Assembly: GCF_014205295.1 (NCBI RefSeq) | Contig: NZ_JACHNF010000001.1 | Coordinates: 5,518,001-5,582,000, forward strand | Source of the DNA: Kribbella solani | GTDB taxonomy: Bacteria > Actinomycetota > Actinomycetes > Propionibacteriales > Kribbellaceae | Direction: 5' to 3' | DNA length: 64,000 bases | Shown here: piece after piece, positions 26,306-34,314 of the stretch | Numbering within the stretch: the stretch's first letter is position 1 | Layout: each line of letters starts with the position of its first letter | The notes under the pieces: model-generated | What the model was told of the DNA's origin: nothing | Databases searched by the model: none | What the model saw: only the letters and a program-made list of their open reading frames with translations | Position numbers and translations under genes: made by a program

Positions 26306-27286
26306 ATGGCTACGCATGCCGTCGAAGCAGTCGACCTGGTCAAGACCTACCCGGCTGGGCGGAAGAAACCACCACTGCGCGCGCTCGACGGGCTCACCGT
26401 CAGCGTCCCGGAGGGCGTCGTCCTCGGCCTGCTCGGGCCGAACGGGGCCGGCAAGTCCACCACGGTCAAGATCCTTACGACCCTCTCGCGGGCCGACTCC
26501 GGCAGCGCGCGGGTGGCCGGGTACGACGTGGGGCGGGAGCAGGACAAAGTACGGCACGCGATCGGGTACGTGCCGCAGAAATCCAGCTCGGACCCGATGG
26601 CGACCGGGATCGAGAACCTGGTCCTGAGCGGCCGGATCTTCGGTCTGTCCCGAACGGACGCGACCCGGCGGGCGAACGAGTTGCTGGCCCGGTTCGGCCT
26701 GACCGAGCACGGCGGCCGGCCGGTGCGTACGTACTCCGGCGGAATGCAACGCAAACTGGACGTCGCGCTCGGCCTGGTACACCGGCCGAAAGTGCTGTTC
26801 CTGGACGAGCCGACGACCGGGCTGGACCCGGAAGCCCGCGCCGACCTGTGGAACGAGGTGCTCCGGATGTCCGGCCAGGAAGGGCTGACCGTCCTGCTCA
26901 CCACGCACTACCTGGAAGAGGCCGACCGGCTCGCCGGGCAACTGGCGATCGTGGATCACGGCAAGATCGTTGCCGAAGGCACCCCGGAGGCGTTGAAGGC
27001 CGGGCTGCGTGGCGATTCGGTCCAGGTCGAGCTGGTCGATCCCGACACCGAGGGCACCGTGCGTACGCTGCTCCGCCAACTGTCCGGTATCGGCGAAGTC
27101 ATTGTCGAAGGCAACGTCTTGCGAGCGCGGGTCAATCGCGGCGCGACCGCCGTACCAGCCGTACTGGGAGCCCTTGAGGACAAGGCGATTCCGGTCGCCG
27201 CCGTGACGGTTTCGCGGCCGTCGCTGGACGACGTCTATCTGCAGCACACCGGCCGTTCGTTCCGGATCACCGAGGAGGCCGCGTGA
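26306..27286 (+). CDS. DrrA-type ABC transporter ATPase
   Basis: A 326-aa daunorubicin-resistance-type ATPase with complete motifs: Walker A GPNGAGKST (about 44-52), signature YSGGMQRKLDVALGL (about 145), Walker B VLFLDEPTTGLDP and the switch His in LLTTHYLEEA. A C-terminal extension of about 90 residues is typical of DrrA and probably contacts the permease. It is preceded by GGGAG at good spacing and is translationally coupled to the permease gene. It powers drug or metabolite efflux at the membrane; the cargo is unknown. Confidence 0.94.
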   Translation: MATHAVEAVDLVKTYPAGRKKPPLRALDGLTVSVPEGVVLGLLGPNGAGKSTTVKILTTLSRADSGSARVAGYDVGREQDKVRHAIGYVPQKSSSDPMATGIENLVLSGRIFGLSRTDATRRANELLARFGLTEHGGRPVRTYSGGMQRKLDVALGLVHRPKVLFLDEPTTGLDPEARADLWNEVLRMSGQEGLTVLLTTHYLEEADRLAGQLAIVDHGKIVAEGTPEALKAGLRGDSVQVELVDPDTEGTVRTLLRQLSGIGEVIVEGNVLRARVNRGATAVPAVLGALEDKAIPVAAVTVSRPSLDDVYLQHTGRSFRITEEAA

Positions 27287-28062
27287 TGTCCGCGACGATT
27301 TCCCACACCGGCCTGGTACTCGGCCGGTGGACGCGCGCTTCGTACCGGCAGCCGGCCTTGATCGCGTTCACGTTGGTGCAGCCGGCGATCTGGCTGCTGT
27401 TGTTCGGGCAGTTGTTCCAGGGCGTCGTACACATCCCGGGGTTCGGCAACTCGTCGTACATCGCGTTCCTGACGCCGGGGATCGTGATGATGACCGCGCT
27501 GATGACGAGCGGCTGGAGCGGTACGTCGTTCATCCAGGACATGGAGCGCGGCGTGATGGACCGGATGCTCGCGTCGCCGGTCAGCCGCGGCGGACTGATG
27601 GCGGGGCAGTTGCTCAGCAGCGCGTCGACCACGCTGATCCAGACGATCCTGGTGTTCGCGATCGGGATCGCGGCCGGCGCCCGCTACCACGGCGGGATCG
27701 GCGGCTACCTGGTCACGATCCTCGCGTCGGTGCTGGTCGGGCTGTCGTTCGGTTCGCTGTCGAACGCGGTCGCGCTGCTCACCCGGCAGCAGACGGCGCT
27801 GATCGGGATCTCCCAGTTCGTGTCGCTGCCGCTGACGTTCATGTCGTCGATCATGATCGATCCGTCGGTCGCACCGCACTGGGTGAACGTCGCGGCACGT
27901 TTCAATCCGGTCGACTGGGCAACGATCGCGGCTCGGCAGTCGCTGGCAGCCGACCCGGACTGGTCATCGGTGTGGCGGCACCTCGGTTATCTGGTCGCTT
28001 TCACACTGGTCGTCGGATGGTTGTCCACAAGGGCATTCCGCACGTACCAGCGATCAGTGTGA
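27286..28062 (+). CDS. DrrB-type ABC-2 permease
   Basis: 258 aa, six predicted helices, from the ATG at 27286 that shares one base with the ATPase stop (GTG at 27283 is also possible). The conserved ABC-2 stretch YIAFLTPGIVMMTALMTSGWSG and the later LSFGSLSNAVALLTRQQTALIGISQFVSLPLTFMSS are standard for DrrB proteins. It forms the membrane half of the exporter encoded with the preceding gene. Its end overlaps the adenosine deaminase gene by 9 bp on the opposite strand. Confidence 0.93.
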   Translation: MSATISHTGLVLGRWTRASYRQPALIAFTLVQPAIWLLLFGQLFQGVVHIPGFGNSSYIAFLTPGIVMMTALMTSGWSGTSFIQDMERGVMDRMLASPVSRGGLMAGQLLSSASTTLIQTILVFAIGIAAGARYHGGIGGYLVTILASVLVGLSFGSLSNAVALLTRQQTALIGISQFVSLPLTFMSSIMIDPSVAPHWVNVAARFNPVDWATIAARQSLAADPDWSSVWRHLGYLVAFTLVVGWLSTRAFRTYQRSV

Positions 28063-29112
28063 CGCGTACCAGGGCTTGATCACCTCGTCTATCAGCTTCA
28101 GTCTTTCGTCGAAAGGTATGAAGGCGGACTTCATCGCGTTGATCGCGAACCAGCGGAAGTCGTCCAGCCCGTAGCCGAACGCGTCGGCAAGCAAGGCGAG
28201 CTCACGGCTCATCGACGTACCGCTCATCAACCGGTTGTCGGTGTTGACGGTGACCCGGAACCGGAGCTTCGTGAGCAGGCCGATCGGGTGCTCGGCGATC
28301 GACGCGGCGGCACCGGTCTGGAGGTTCGAGCTCGGGCACATCTCCAGCGGAATCCGGCGATCCCGGACGTACGCCGCGAGCCGCCCGAGCTCGGCCTGCT
28401 CACCGTCGTACGTGATGTCGTCGATGATGCGGACGCCATGACCGAGCCGGTCCGCACCGCACCACTGGATCGCCTGCCAGATCGACGGCAACCCGAACGC
28501 CTCACCGGCATGGATGGTGAAATGCGCGTTCTCCCGTTGCAGGTACTCGAACGCGTCCAGGTGCCGGGTGGGCGGAAAACCCGCCTCGGCGCCGGCGATG
28601 TCGAACCCGACCACGCCGCCGTCCCGGTACCCGACCGCGAGCTCGGCGATCTCCATCGACCGCGCCTTGTGCCGCATCGCGGTCAGCAACTGCCGCGCCA
28701 CGATCGGCCGCTCGGCCACCGCCATCCCGTGCTCGAACCCGTCCCGGACCGCGTCCACGACCTGTTCAAGACTCAGCCCACGATTCAGGTGCTGCTCCGG
28801 CGCATAGCGCACTTCCGCGTACAGGACACCGTCCGCGGCCAGATCCTGTACACACTCGCTGGCCACCCGCTTGATCGCCTCGGCCGTCTGCATCACCCCG
28901 ACGGTGTGATCGAACGTCTCCAGGTACCGCTCCAGCGACCCCGAATCCGCCGACTCGACGAACCAGACCCCCAACTCGTCGGCATCCGTCCGCGGCAACG
29001 CATGCCCAACCTCCCCCGCCAACTCCACCACAGTCCCCGGCCGCAACCCACCATCCAAATGATCATGCAGCAACACCTTGGGCGCCGCCCTCAACCCCTC
29101 AGCCGAAATCAT
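28054..29112 (-). CDS. add: Adenosine deaminase
   Basis: A 352-aa zinc enzyme of the adenosine/AMP deaminase family. HDHLDGG gives the HxH metal ligands, HAGEAFG the third His and catalytic Glu, LGHGVRI the next His, and VNTDNR the metal Asp. CPSSNLQTGA is also conserved. It converts adenosine or deoxyadenosine to inosine in purine salvage in the cytoplasm. The variant start HDHLDG (rather than KAELHVHLEG) is usual for actinobacterial enzymes. It stands alone on the minus strand. Confidence 0.93.
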   Translation of the reverse strand: MISAEGLRAAPKVLLHDHLDGGLRPGTVVELAGEVGHALPRTDADELGVWFVESADSGSLERYLETFDHTVGVMQTAEAIKRVASECVQDLAADGVLYAEVRYAPEQHLNRGLSLEQVVDAVRDGFEHGMAVAERPIVARQLLTAMRHKARSMEIAELAVGYRDGGVVGFDIAGAEAGFPPTRHLDAFEYLQRENAHFTIHAGEAFGLPSIWQAIQWCGADRLGHGVRIIDDITYDGEQAELGRLAAYVRDRRIPLEMCPSSNLQTGAAASIAEHPIGLLTKLRFRVTVNTDNRLMSGTSMSRELALLADAFGYGLDDFRWFAINAMKSAFIPFDERLKLIDEVIKPWYASH

Positions 29113-29207
29113 CCCCCCATCCTCCCAGCCAAGTCGCCCGAATCTGCCCCTGGATGCCCTCGAATGGCCGTCGTGTCAGCGACGCCGAACGCGGAAGCCT
29201 GAGCGGC

Positions 29208-30269
29208 ATGAACGACATGACGCCGCGCTTCGAAAGCGCCCCCGCCCGATCGTCCCTGCCCAGCTGGTACCCGGAGTTGCTCGATGAGGTCTCCGAGCAC
29301 GTCGCGATCGGCCACCGACGTGCGGTGACCGCAGCCAACCAGGAGCTGTTGCGCAGTTACTGGTCGGTGGGGCAGAAAATTCTCGGTCGGCAGCACGCGG
29401 AAGGGTGGGGAGCGAAGGTGATCGACCGGCTGTCGACCGACCTGAAGACACGCTTCCCAGGTACGACCGGGTACTCGCCGCGCAACCTCAAGTACATGCG
29501 GGCTTTTGCGGATTCCTGGCCACGTGAGGCGATTGTGCAAGCGCCACTTGCACAATTGCCCTGGTACCACCACCTCGCTCTTCTGACCAAGGTCGAACAC
29601 CCCGAACTGCGGATCTGGTACGCCGCCGCGGCCGTCGAGCACGGGTGGAGCCGGGACGTGCTGGTGCTGCACATCGAGGGACGGTTCCACGAGCGGTCAG
29701 GGCAGGCGGTGACCAACTTCGCGACCGCACTGCCGCCGGAGGAATCCGACCTGGCGCAGCAGGCAACCCGCGACCCGTACCTGTTCGACTTCCTCGGCAG
29801 CACCGACGGGTGGCGGGAGCGTGAGGTCGAGCAGAAGCTGGTCGAACACGTCGGAAAGTTCTTGCTCGAACTCGGCCAGGGGTTCGCGTTCATCGGCGAG
29901 CAGGTCCGGCTCGAGCTGGCCGGTGAGGAGTTCTTCTGCGACCTGCTCTTCTATCACCTGGAGTTGCGGTGTTACGTGGTGATCGAGTTGAAGGCAGTGA
30001 AGTTCAACGCGGCGTTCCTGGGGCAGCTCGGGCTGTACATGGCGGTCGTCGACGACGTACTCGCGAAGGACGGCGACAAACCGACGATCGGCTTGCTGCT
30101 CTGCCGGAACAAGAACCAGGTCGTCGCGGAGTACGCGTTGAAGGGTTTCAAGGCGCCGATGGGTGTGGCGGAGTGGACGAGCGCTATCAATCGTTCGCTG
30201 CCTGCGGAGTTCCGATCCGCGCTGCCGAGTGTTGACGTACTGGAAGCGGAACTGACCGCCGGGGACTGA
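29208..30269 (+). CDS. PDDEXK nuclease-like protein, DUF1016 (YhcG) family
   Basis: 353 aa from the ATG at 29208 (ATG at 29217 also possible). The N-terminal half is the DUF1016 region: VSEHVAIGHRRAVTAANQELLRSYWSVG, GYSPRNLKYMRAFA, and QLPWYHHLALLTKV. The C-terminal half is a PDDEXK nuclease-like domain with FFCDLLFYHLELRCYVVIELKAVKF, giving Asp, then Glu-Leu-Lys. The family is widespread in bacteria and often carried by mobile or defence regions, but its function is not firmly known. No partner gene is adjacent. The gene contains a perfect TTGTGCAA inverted repeat, and a similar hairpin follows its stop. Confidence 0.88.
   Translation: MNDMTPRFESAPARSSLPSWYPELLDEVSEHVAIGHRRAVTAANQELLRSYWSVGQKILGRQHAEGWGAKVIDRLSTDLKTRFPGTTGYSPRNLKYMRAFADSWPREAIVQAPLAQLPWYHHLALLTKVEHPELRIWYAAAAVEHGWSRDVLVLHIEGRFHERSGQAVTNFATALPPEESDLAQQATRDPYLFDFLGSTDGWREREVEQKLVEHVGKFLLELGQGFAFIGEQVRLELAGEEFFCDLLFYHLELRCYVVIELKAVKFNAAFLGQLGLYMAVVDDVLAKDGDKPTIGLLLCRNKNQVVAEYALKGFKAPMGVAEWTSAINRSLPAEFRSALPSVDVLEAELTAGD
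29532..29556. repeat. Perfect 10-bp inverted repeat inside the DUF1016 gene
   Basis: ATTGTGCAAG (29532-29541) and CTTGCACAAT (29547-29556) are exact reverse complements around CGCCA. The arms are A/T-rich for this genome. They encode the conserved IVQAPLAQLPW stretch, so part of the match may be due to protein constraint. A related hairpin follows the gene at 30278. Confidence 0.7.
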
Positions 30270-30277
30270 GTCCACCG

Positions 30278-30302
30278 TTTGTGCAAGCCGGCGTTGCACG
30301 AA
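30278..30302. terminator. Hairpin between convergent DUF1016 and deazaflavin reductase genes
   Basis: TTTGTGCAA (30278-30286) and TTGCACGAA (30294-30302) pair at eight of nine positions, with a G-T wobble, around a 7-nt loop. It starts 8 nt after the DUF1016 stop and ends 4 nt before the end of the convergent gene, so it could terminate both. The arms repeat the TTGTGCAA core found inside the gene. Confidence 0.55.
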
Positions 30303-30306
30303 TGGA

Positions 30307-30774
30307 TCAGCGGATCTTGAAGACGGGGACGCCGGGGGCGATGTGGTGGAGGACCTCGTCGGGGGAGTTCTTGGTGACGTCGCCGCTGAAGAAGGTGCCG
30401 ACCTCCCAGGCCCACTTCTTCAGGTACAGGCGGAGGGCGGGGAGTTTGTCGGCGTCGGCGAGCTCCTCGGCGTGGAAGGTTTCGACCGTGCGGCCGAGTT
30501 GCAGGCGGGCGACGCCGCTGGCGCGCAGGTTCTTCACCCACTGGGTGTGGCCGCGCGGGGCGACCAGGTAGCGCTGGCCGTCGATCACCAGCAGGTTCAC
30601 CGGCGTACTCCGCCACTCGCCGGACTTGCGGCCCTGGACCGAGAGCACCCGGCTGCCCATCAGGCTGAGACCGAGCTTCGTCAGCCGGGCGACGATCCGG
30701 TTGAAGACCCGCATGCTGCCCTCGGACGCGGTGATGACGCGCTTGCTGTCGTAGGTCTGCTTGTACTCGGTCAT
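30307..30774 (-). CDS. Nitroreductase-family deazaflavin (F420)-dependent oxidoreductase
   Basis: 155 aa, a split-beta-barrel protein of the Ddn/DUF385 family. LSVQGRKSGEWRSTPVNLLVIDGQRYLVAPRGHTQWVKNLRASG is the family signature, covering the F420 phosphate-binding and ring-stacking parts. Members use reduced F420 to reduce quinones, nitro-aromatics or unsaturated lactones. The substrate is unknown. It is divergent from a TetR regulator, and paired palindromes in the shared promoter suggest that TetR controls it. Confidence 0.9.
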   Translation of the reverse strand: MTEYKQTYDSKRVITASEGSMRVFNRIVARLTKLGLSLMGSRVLSVQGRKSGEWRSTPVNLLVIDGQRYLVAPRGHTQWVKNLRASGVARLQLGRTVETFHAEELADADKLPALRLYLKKWAWEVGTFFSGDVTKNSPDEVLHHIAPGVPVFKIR

Positions 30775-30791
30775 GACATCTCCCTATTTAC

Positions 30792-30806
30792 GAGAGCGGT
30801 GCTCTC
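30792..30806. promoter_or_regulatory. Operator copy 1 for the adjacent TetR regulator
   Basis: GAGAGC-GGT-GCTCTC is a perfect 15-bp palindrome placed 18 bp upstream of the deazaflavin reductase start. Its core AGAGCNNTGCTCT recurs 53 bp away next to the tetR gene. Confidence 0.65.
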
Positions 30807-30845
30807 TGTTGTGATCAGTGAACACCGGATCGCTGCTCACTGTCA

Positions 30846-30858
30846 AGAGCACTGCTCT
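30846..30858. promoter_or_regulatory. Operator copy 2 for the adjacent TetR regulator
   Basis: AGAGC-ACT-GCTCT is a 13-bp palindrome with the same arms as the copy at 30792, lying 24 bp upstream of the tetR start. Two matching palindromes, one before each divergent gene, point to coordinate repression. Confidence 0.65.
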
Positions 30859-30881
30859 CGGTTTTGTGGCAGACTGACCAC

Positions 30882-31574
30882 ATGAACGCCGGACGTACCG
30901 CCCGTGAACGTGCCCGGGCCGAGCTGACCGAGGAGATCAAGAACACCGCGCGCGAGCAGCTGGCGACGGTCGGCGCGGAGGCGCTGTCGCTACGGGCGAT
31001 CTCCCGCGAGCTGGGCATGGTCTCGTCGGCGCTCTACCGGTACTTCGCCAGCCGCGACGAGTTGCTGACCGCGTTGATCATCGACGCGTACAACGCCCTC
31101 GGCGCGGCAGCCGAGGCGGCCACGGACTCGTCGGAGGGTGACCTGATCGACGAGTGGCTGTCGGTCTACGCCGCGGTCCGGGGCTGGGCACGGACTTATC
31201 CACAGGAGTACGCGTTGATCTACGGCTCCCCGATCAGCGGGTACGAGGCGCCGCAAACAACGGTCGAGCCCGCGGCCCGGGTTCCGCTGGTACTGCTCGG
31301 CCTCCTCCAGCGAGCGCAGACCGCCGGCCGCCTCGACACACCCGCCGACGCGCCGCATCCGACCGGAGTGCTGGCGAAGCAGACCGAGGTACTGGTCGCG
31401 CTGGCACCGGACGTACCGCCGGCGGTGCTCGTACGGACAGTGATCGTGTGGACGCAGCTCTTCGGGATGATCAGCTTCGAACTGTTCGGTCAGCTGGTCG
31501 GTTCGATGGACCCGGCCGACGAGTTCTTCGAGTCGGCCGCGCGGCAGCTGGCTGCGTTCGTGGGACTCAAGTGA
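30882..31574 (+). CDS. TetR/AcrR family regulator
   Basis: 230 aa from the ATG at 30882 (MNAGRTARERARAEL; an upstream ATG at 30864 is less likely because it nears the operator). The HTH is VGAEALSLRAISRELGMVSSALYRYFASRDELL (about 28-60), and the C-terminal region matches the TetR_C_33/WHG-type ligand domain. It is divergent from the deazaflavin reductase gene, with matching palindromes before both genes. Its 3' end overlaps the aat gene by 8 bp. Confidence 0.92.
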   Translation: MNAGRTARERARAELTEEIKNTAREQLATVGAEALSLRAISRELGMVSSALYRYFASRDELLTALIIDAYNALGAAAEAATDSSEGDLIDEWLSVYAAVRGWARTYPQEYALIYGSPISGYEAPQTTVEPAARVPLVLLGLLQRAQTAGRLDTPADAPHPTGVLAKQTEVLVALAPDVPPAVLVRTVIVWTQLFGMISFELFGQLVGSMDPADEFFESAARQLAAFVGLK

Positions 31575-32232
31575 ATGCCTTCGGCAACGGTACGTCGGCC
31601 GCGCGGGCGAGTCGGCGTACGTAGGTCTCGCGCGGAATCGACACCGCGCCGAGCGTCGCCAGGTGATCGGTGACCCATTGGATGTCGAACACGCGATCAG
31701 CCGCGTACTCGTCGTCGAGCAGCTCGATCGTTCCGGCTACTGCCGCCTTCGAACCATCGGTTTTGTGGTGGAACATCGACTCACCGGCGAACAGTCCGCC
31801 GACCGCGACCCCGTACAAACCGCCGGCGAGTTCGTTACCGTCCCAGGCCTCGACGGAATGCACCCAGCCCATCCGGTGCAGTTCCGTGTACGCGGCGATG
31901 ATGTCGCGATCGATCCACGCCCCGGGCCGGCGCGGATCGGCGCAGGCCCGGATCACCTGGTCGAACGCCGTGTTCACCCGGATCTCGAACTTCGCCCGGG
32001 CGCGCCGCAGCGTACGCGACGGCTGATGCCCGGCGACCTCGATCACGCCGCGGTCGACCGGCGACCACCACAGCACCGACCCGCGGTGATCCGGCATCGG
32101 GAACAGGCCACGGCGGTACGCCGCCAGCACCGTCCCGGGCGCGAGATCCGCGCCACCCGCGACGACATCACTCGCCCCGGCCACCCCGACCGGCGGGAAC
32201 TCCCAGACAGACGCGTCAGGCTCAACAGGCAC
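31567..32232 (-). CDS. aat: Leucyl/phenylalanyl-tRNA--protein transferase
   Basis: 221 aa from the GTG at 32232; the open frame continues upstream but with no family similarity. Signature stretches are VLAAYRRGLFPMPD, LWWSPVDRGVI, WIDRDIIAAYTELHRMGWVHSVEAWDGNELAGGLYGVAVGGLFAGESMFH and FDIQWVTDHLATLGA. Aat adds Leu or Phe to proteins with N-terminal Arg or Lys, making them substrates of ClpS-ClpAP, the bacterial N-degron route. Length and motifs are normal. Confidence 0.93.
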   Translation of the reverse strand: MPVEPDASVWEFPPVGVAGASDVVAGGADLAPGTVLAAYRRGLFPMPDHRGSVLWWSPVDRGVIEVAGHQPSRTLRRARAKFEIRVNTAFDQVIRACADPRRPGAWIDRDIIAAYTELHRMGWVHSVEAWDGNELAGGLYGVAVGGLFAGESMFHHKTDGSKAAVAGTIELLDDEYAADRVFDIQWVTDHLATLGAVSIPRETYVRRLARAADVPLPKAFT

Positions 32233-32430
32233 GGCACCATCCTGAACCCCGGATCGCCAGGCCGTCACCTGCCCCCTTGCGCCCGGCGCGTCACGCTGAG
32301 CTCGCGGGCGGGCCGCGATCGTGATGCCCTGGAGATCCCTTAGGGGTTTCTCCCGAGTGGCGGGCGGCGGGGAGCCACGTACAGTTGAAGCACGTCCAGG
32401 CTCCGACTCGGCCGGGCGGGAAGGAGCACC

Positions 32431-33126
32431 GTGGCCGGAGTAACCAGGTTCGTCGCCAGCAGCCTCGCGCCCGCCGCGCAGCGCTTCGCCCCGACCGCCG
32501 CGGCGGGTGCGCTGCGCCAGGTCCTCGAAATCGCGATCGACGGGTACCAGCGCTTCCCCGGCGCGGAGCGGATCGCGGACAACAAGCTGGCCCGCTGCGG
32601 CGGCGACGCGCAGCTCGCGGTCGAGGCAGTGATCGACCAGCACATCCGGTTGGCCGGCGTACAAGGGTTCGTGACGAGTATCGGTGGGCTGGTCACCCTG
32701 CCGGTCGCCCTGCCGGCGAACCTGACCGGTCTGGCCGTGGTGCAGGCACGGATGGTGGCGGGGATCGCGCATCTGCGCGGGTACGACTTGGACGATCCCC
32801 GGGTACGGACCGCGGTGATCACCTGTTTGCTCGGCGAGGACGGGGTCGCGGATCGGCTACGCAAGTCGAGTCTCGTGACGTCCCCGCTGGCAATCGCGAC
32901 CGCACCGGTGTTCGACCCGGAGCTGGACCGCCAGGTCGCCGGCGAGGTCGTCGCGGAACTGATCGCGCGAATCAGCGGAAAGCGGATGGCACTGACAGTC
33001 ACCCGCCGCATCCCGCTACTCGGCGGCGCGGTCGGCGCCGGCGTCGACGGCTGGTCCACCTACCGAGTCGGCCAGTACGCCGACGAAAGCCTCGTACGCC
33101 GAATCCCCCGCCCCATCGAACCCTAA
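32431..33126 (+). CDS. EcsC-like protein
   Basis: 231 aa from GTG at 32431 after AAGGAG. The central part, GFVTSIGGLVTLPVALPANLTGLAVVQARMVAGIAHLRGYD, matches the glycine/alanine-rich helical stretch of the EcsC family, and the C-terminus RRIPLLGGAVGAGVDGWSTYRVGQYA fits too. Bacillus EcsC is encoded with an ABC transporter that affects secretion, but its biochemical role is unknown. Here it stands alone. The helices are moderately hydrophobic, so peripheral membrane association is possible. Confidence 0.75.
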   Translation: MAGVTRFVASSLAPAAQRFAPTAAAGALRQVLEIAIDGYQRFPGAERIADNKLARCGGDAQLAVEAVIDQHIRLAGVQGFVTSIGGLVTLPVALPANLTGLAVVQARMVAGIAHLRGYDLDDPRVRTAVITCLLGEDGVADRLRKSSLVTSPLAIATAPVFDPELDRQVAGEVVAELIARISGKRMALTVTRRIPLLGGAVGAGVDGWSTYRVGQYADESLVRRIPRPIEP

Positions 33127-33127
33127 C

Positions 33128-33136
33128 TGTGGATAA
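33128..33136 (-). promoter_or_regulatory. DnaA-box sequence (TTATCCACA), intergenic
   Basis: TGTGGATAA on the plus strand is a perfect DnaA box on the minus strand, two bases after the EcsC-like stop. Other perfect copies are at 31196, 37241, 37911, 40309 and 56928. Binding is not shown by sequence alone. Confidence 0.35.
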
Positions 33137-33144
33137 CCGGCGTC

Positions 33145-33164
33145 CCGTGTGCCCGCCGACACGG
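33145..33164 (+). terminator. Small hairpin after the EcsC-like gene
   Basis: CCGTGT (33145-33150) pairs with ACACGG (33159-33164) over an 8-nt loop, 19 nt after the stop codon. The stem is only 6 bp and lacks a T-run. The rest of the 167-bp gap to the next gene shows nothing I can assign. Confidence 0.35.
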
Positions 33165-33293
33165 TGCTTTGGGAAGCCACCGCGTACCCATCGGCCGCGG
33201 TAATACACGGTGGGTTCTCAAAGCCGCGGGGTGCACAGGCGCACCATCACCCCTGAACCGCAACTGGAGCTCAGCCGGCCGGTGTTGCGTTCG

Positions 33294-34136
33294 TCAGGCT
33301 GGCTGGGGGGTGGTGGGTTGGCGGCGGGTGCGGGGGAGGTTGGCTCGGGTGTCGGCGGTTGCTGGGGTCTCGATGAAGAGGATCAGCTCGGGGTGGGCCG
33401 GGACGCTCAGTTCGGTGACCGTGAAGTGCAGCTCGCCCGCTACCGGGTTGAGGATGCGGCGGACGCGCGGAGTACACGCCGCGACCTCGTGCCGTGACCA
33501 CAGCCGATCGAACTCCGGGCTGCTCGAACGGAGCCGTTCGAGGTCGGTTTCCCAGTCCGGATCGCCGACGTGTTCGCCGTACGCCGAGCGGAGGCGGCCA
33601 ACCAGGTACGGCACCTCGGTGTCGTAGTTGAGCAACTGCGCACGGGCGGCCGGCTCGGTGATGATGCACCAGAGCAGGTTCTTGTGGATGCACGGCAGTG
33701 CGTGCCAGTCATGGAACAGATCGCTGTACGCGGTGTTGGGGCGGATGATGTCGTACCGCGTGTTCGTGATCACGGCAGGCAGCGGGTCGAGCGCGTCCAC
33801 GATCTCGCCCAGCACCGACTCGCTCGCACAATCCGCGGTCCGCGGCAGCCGCACCGGTGTCGCCTCGGCCAGCCGGTACAGGTGCTCGCGCTCGATCGGC
33901 GACAGCTTCAACGTCGCCGCGACCGCGTCGAGCACCTGCCCGCTCACGTTGATCGGCCGCCCCTGCTCGAGCCAGGTGTACCAAGTCACGCCGACGCCCG
34001 CGACCTGCGCCAGCTCCTCCCGCCGCAGCCCCGGCGTCCGCCGCCGCCCACCCCCAGGCAAACCGACATCCTCAGGAGCCACCCCGGCCCGCCGAGCCTT
34101 CAAGAACTCCCCGAGCTCAACCCGCTGCGCACGCAC
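33294..34136 (-). CDS. XRE family regulator with MmyB-like ligand domain
   Basis: 280 aa from GTG at 34136, preceded by GGAAGGA. The N-terminal XRE helix-turn-helix (ELGEFLKARRAGV...TPGLRREELAQVAGVGVTWYTWLEQGR, about 5-65) is followed by a MmyB-like PAS-type domain with PAVITNTRYDIIRPNTAYSDLF, a region that in MmyB regulators binds fatty acid. This architecture is very common in actinobacteria, usually next to the short-chain dehydrogenase it controls. No such gene is adjacent here, so the target is unknown. Confidence 0.92.
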   Translation of the reverse strand: MRAQRVELGEFLKARRAGVAPEDVGLPGGGRRRTPGLRREELAQVAGVGVTWYTWLEQGRPINVSGQVLDAVAATLKLSPIEREHLYRLAEATPVRLPRTADCASESVLGEIVDALDPLPAVITNTRYDIIRPNTAYSDLFHDWHALPCIHKNLLWCIITEPAARAQLLNYDTEVPYLVGRLRSAYGEHVGDPDWETDLERLRSSSPEFDRLWSRHEVAACTPRVRRILNPVAGELHFTVTELSVPAHPELILFIETPATADTRANLPRTRRQPTTPQPA

Positions 34137-34314
34137 CCCACCATCCTTCCCCCACCCACCGACAATTTCTCGCCGGCCCACCACTTCCACCCCGACCCAA
34201 CGCAAGCCGGCCGCGCTGACTTTCGCCTGCAGCATCAGTGCGTACGCCTAGGATTGAGCGGGGCTCCGGGATCAGCGGGCCGGAGGTCGACCGAGTAGCG
34301 CGCGGAGGCGGACA

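Noticed and set aside
29208..30269. A complete defence system around the DUF1016 gene
   Set aside because: No partner nuclease, methylase, helicase or toxin-antitoxin gene lies next to it, so only the single gene can be reported.
33194..33206. GCCGCGGTAATAC, identical to the universal 16S rRNA 515-region word
   Set aside because: The flanks do not continue as 16S rRNA on either side. It is a chance match in a short intergenic gap.
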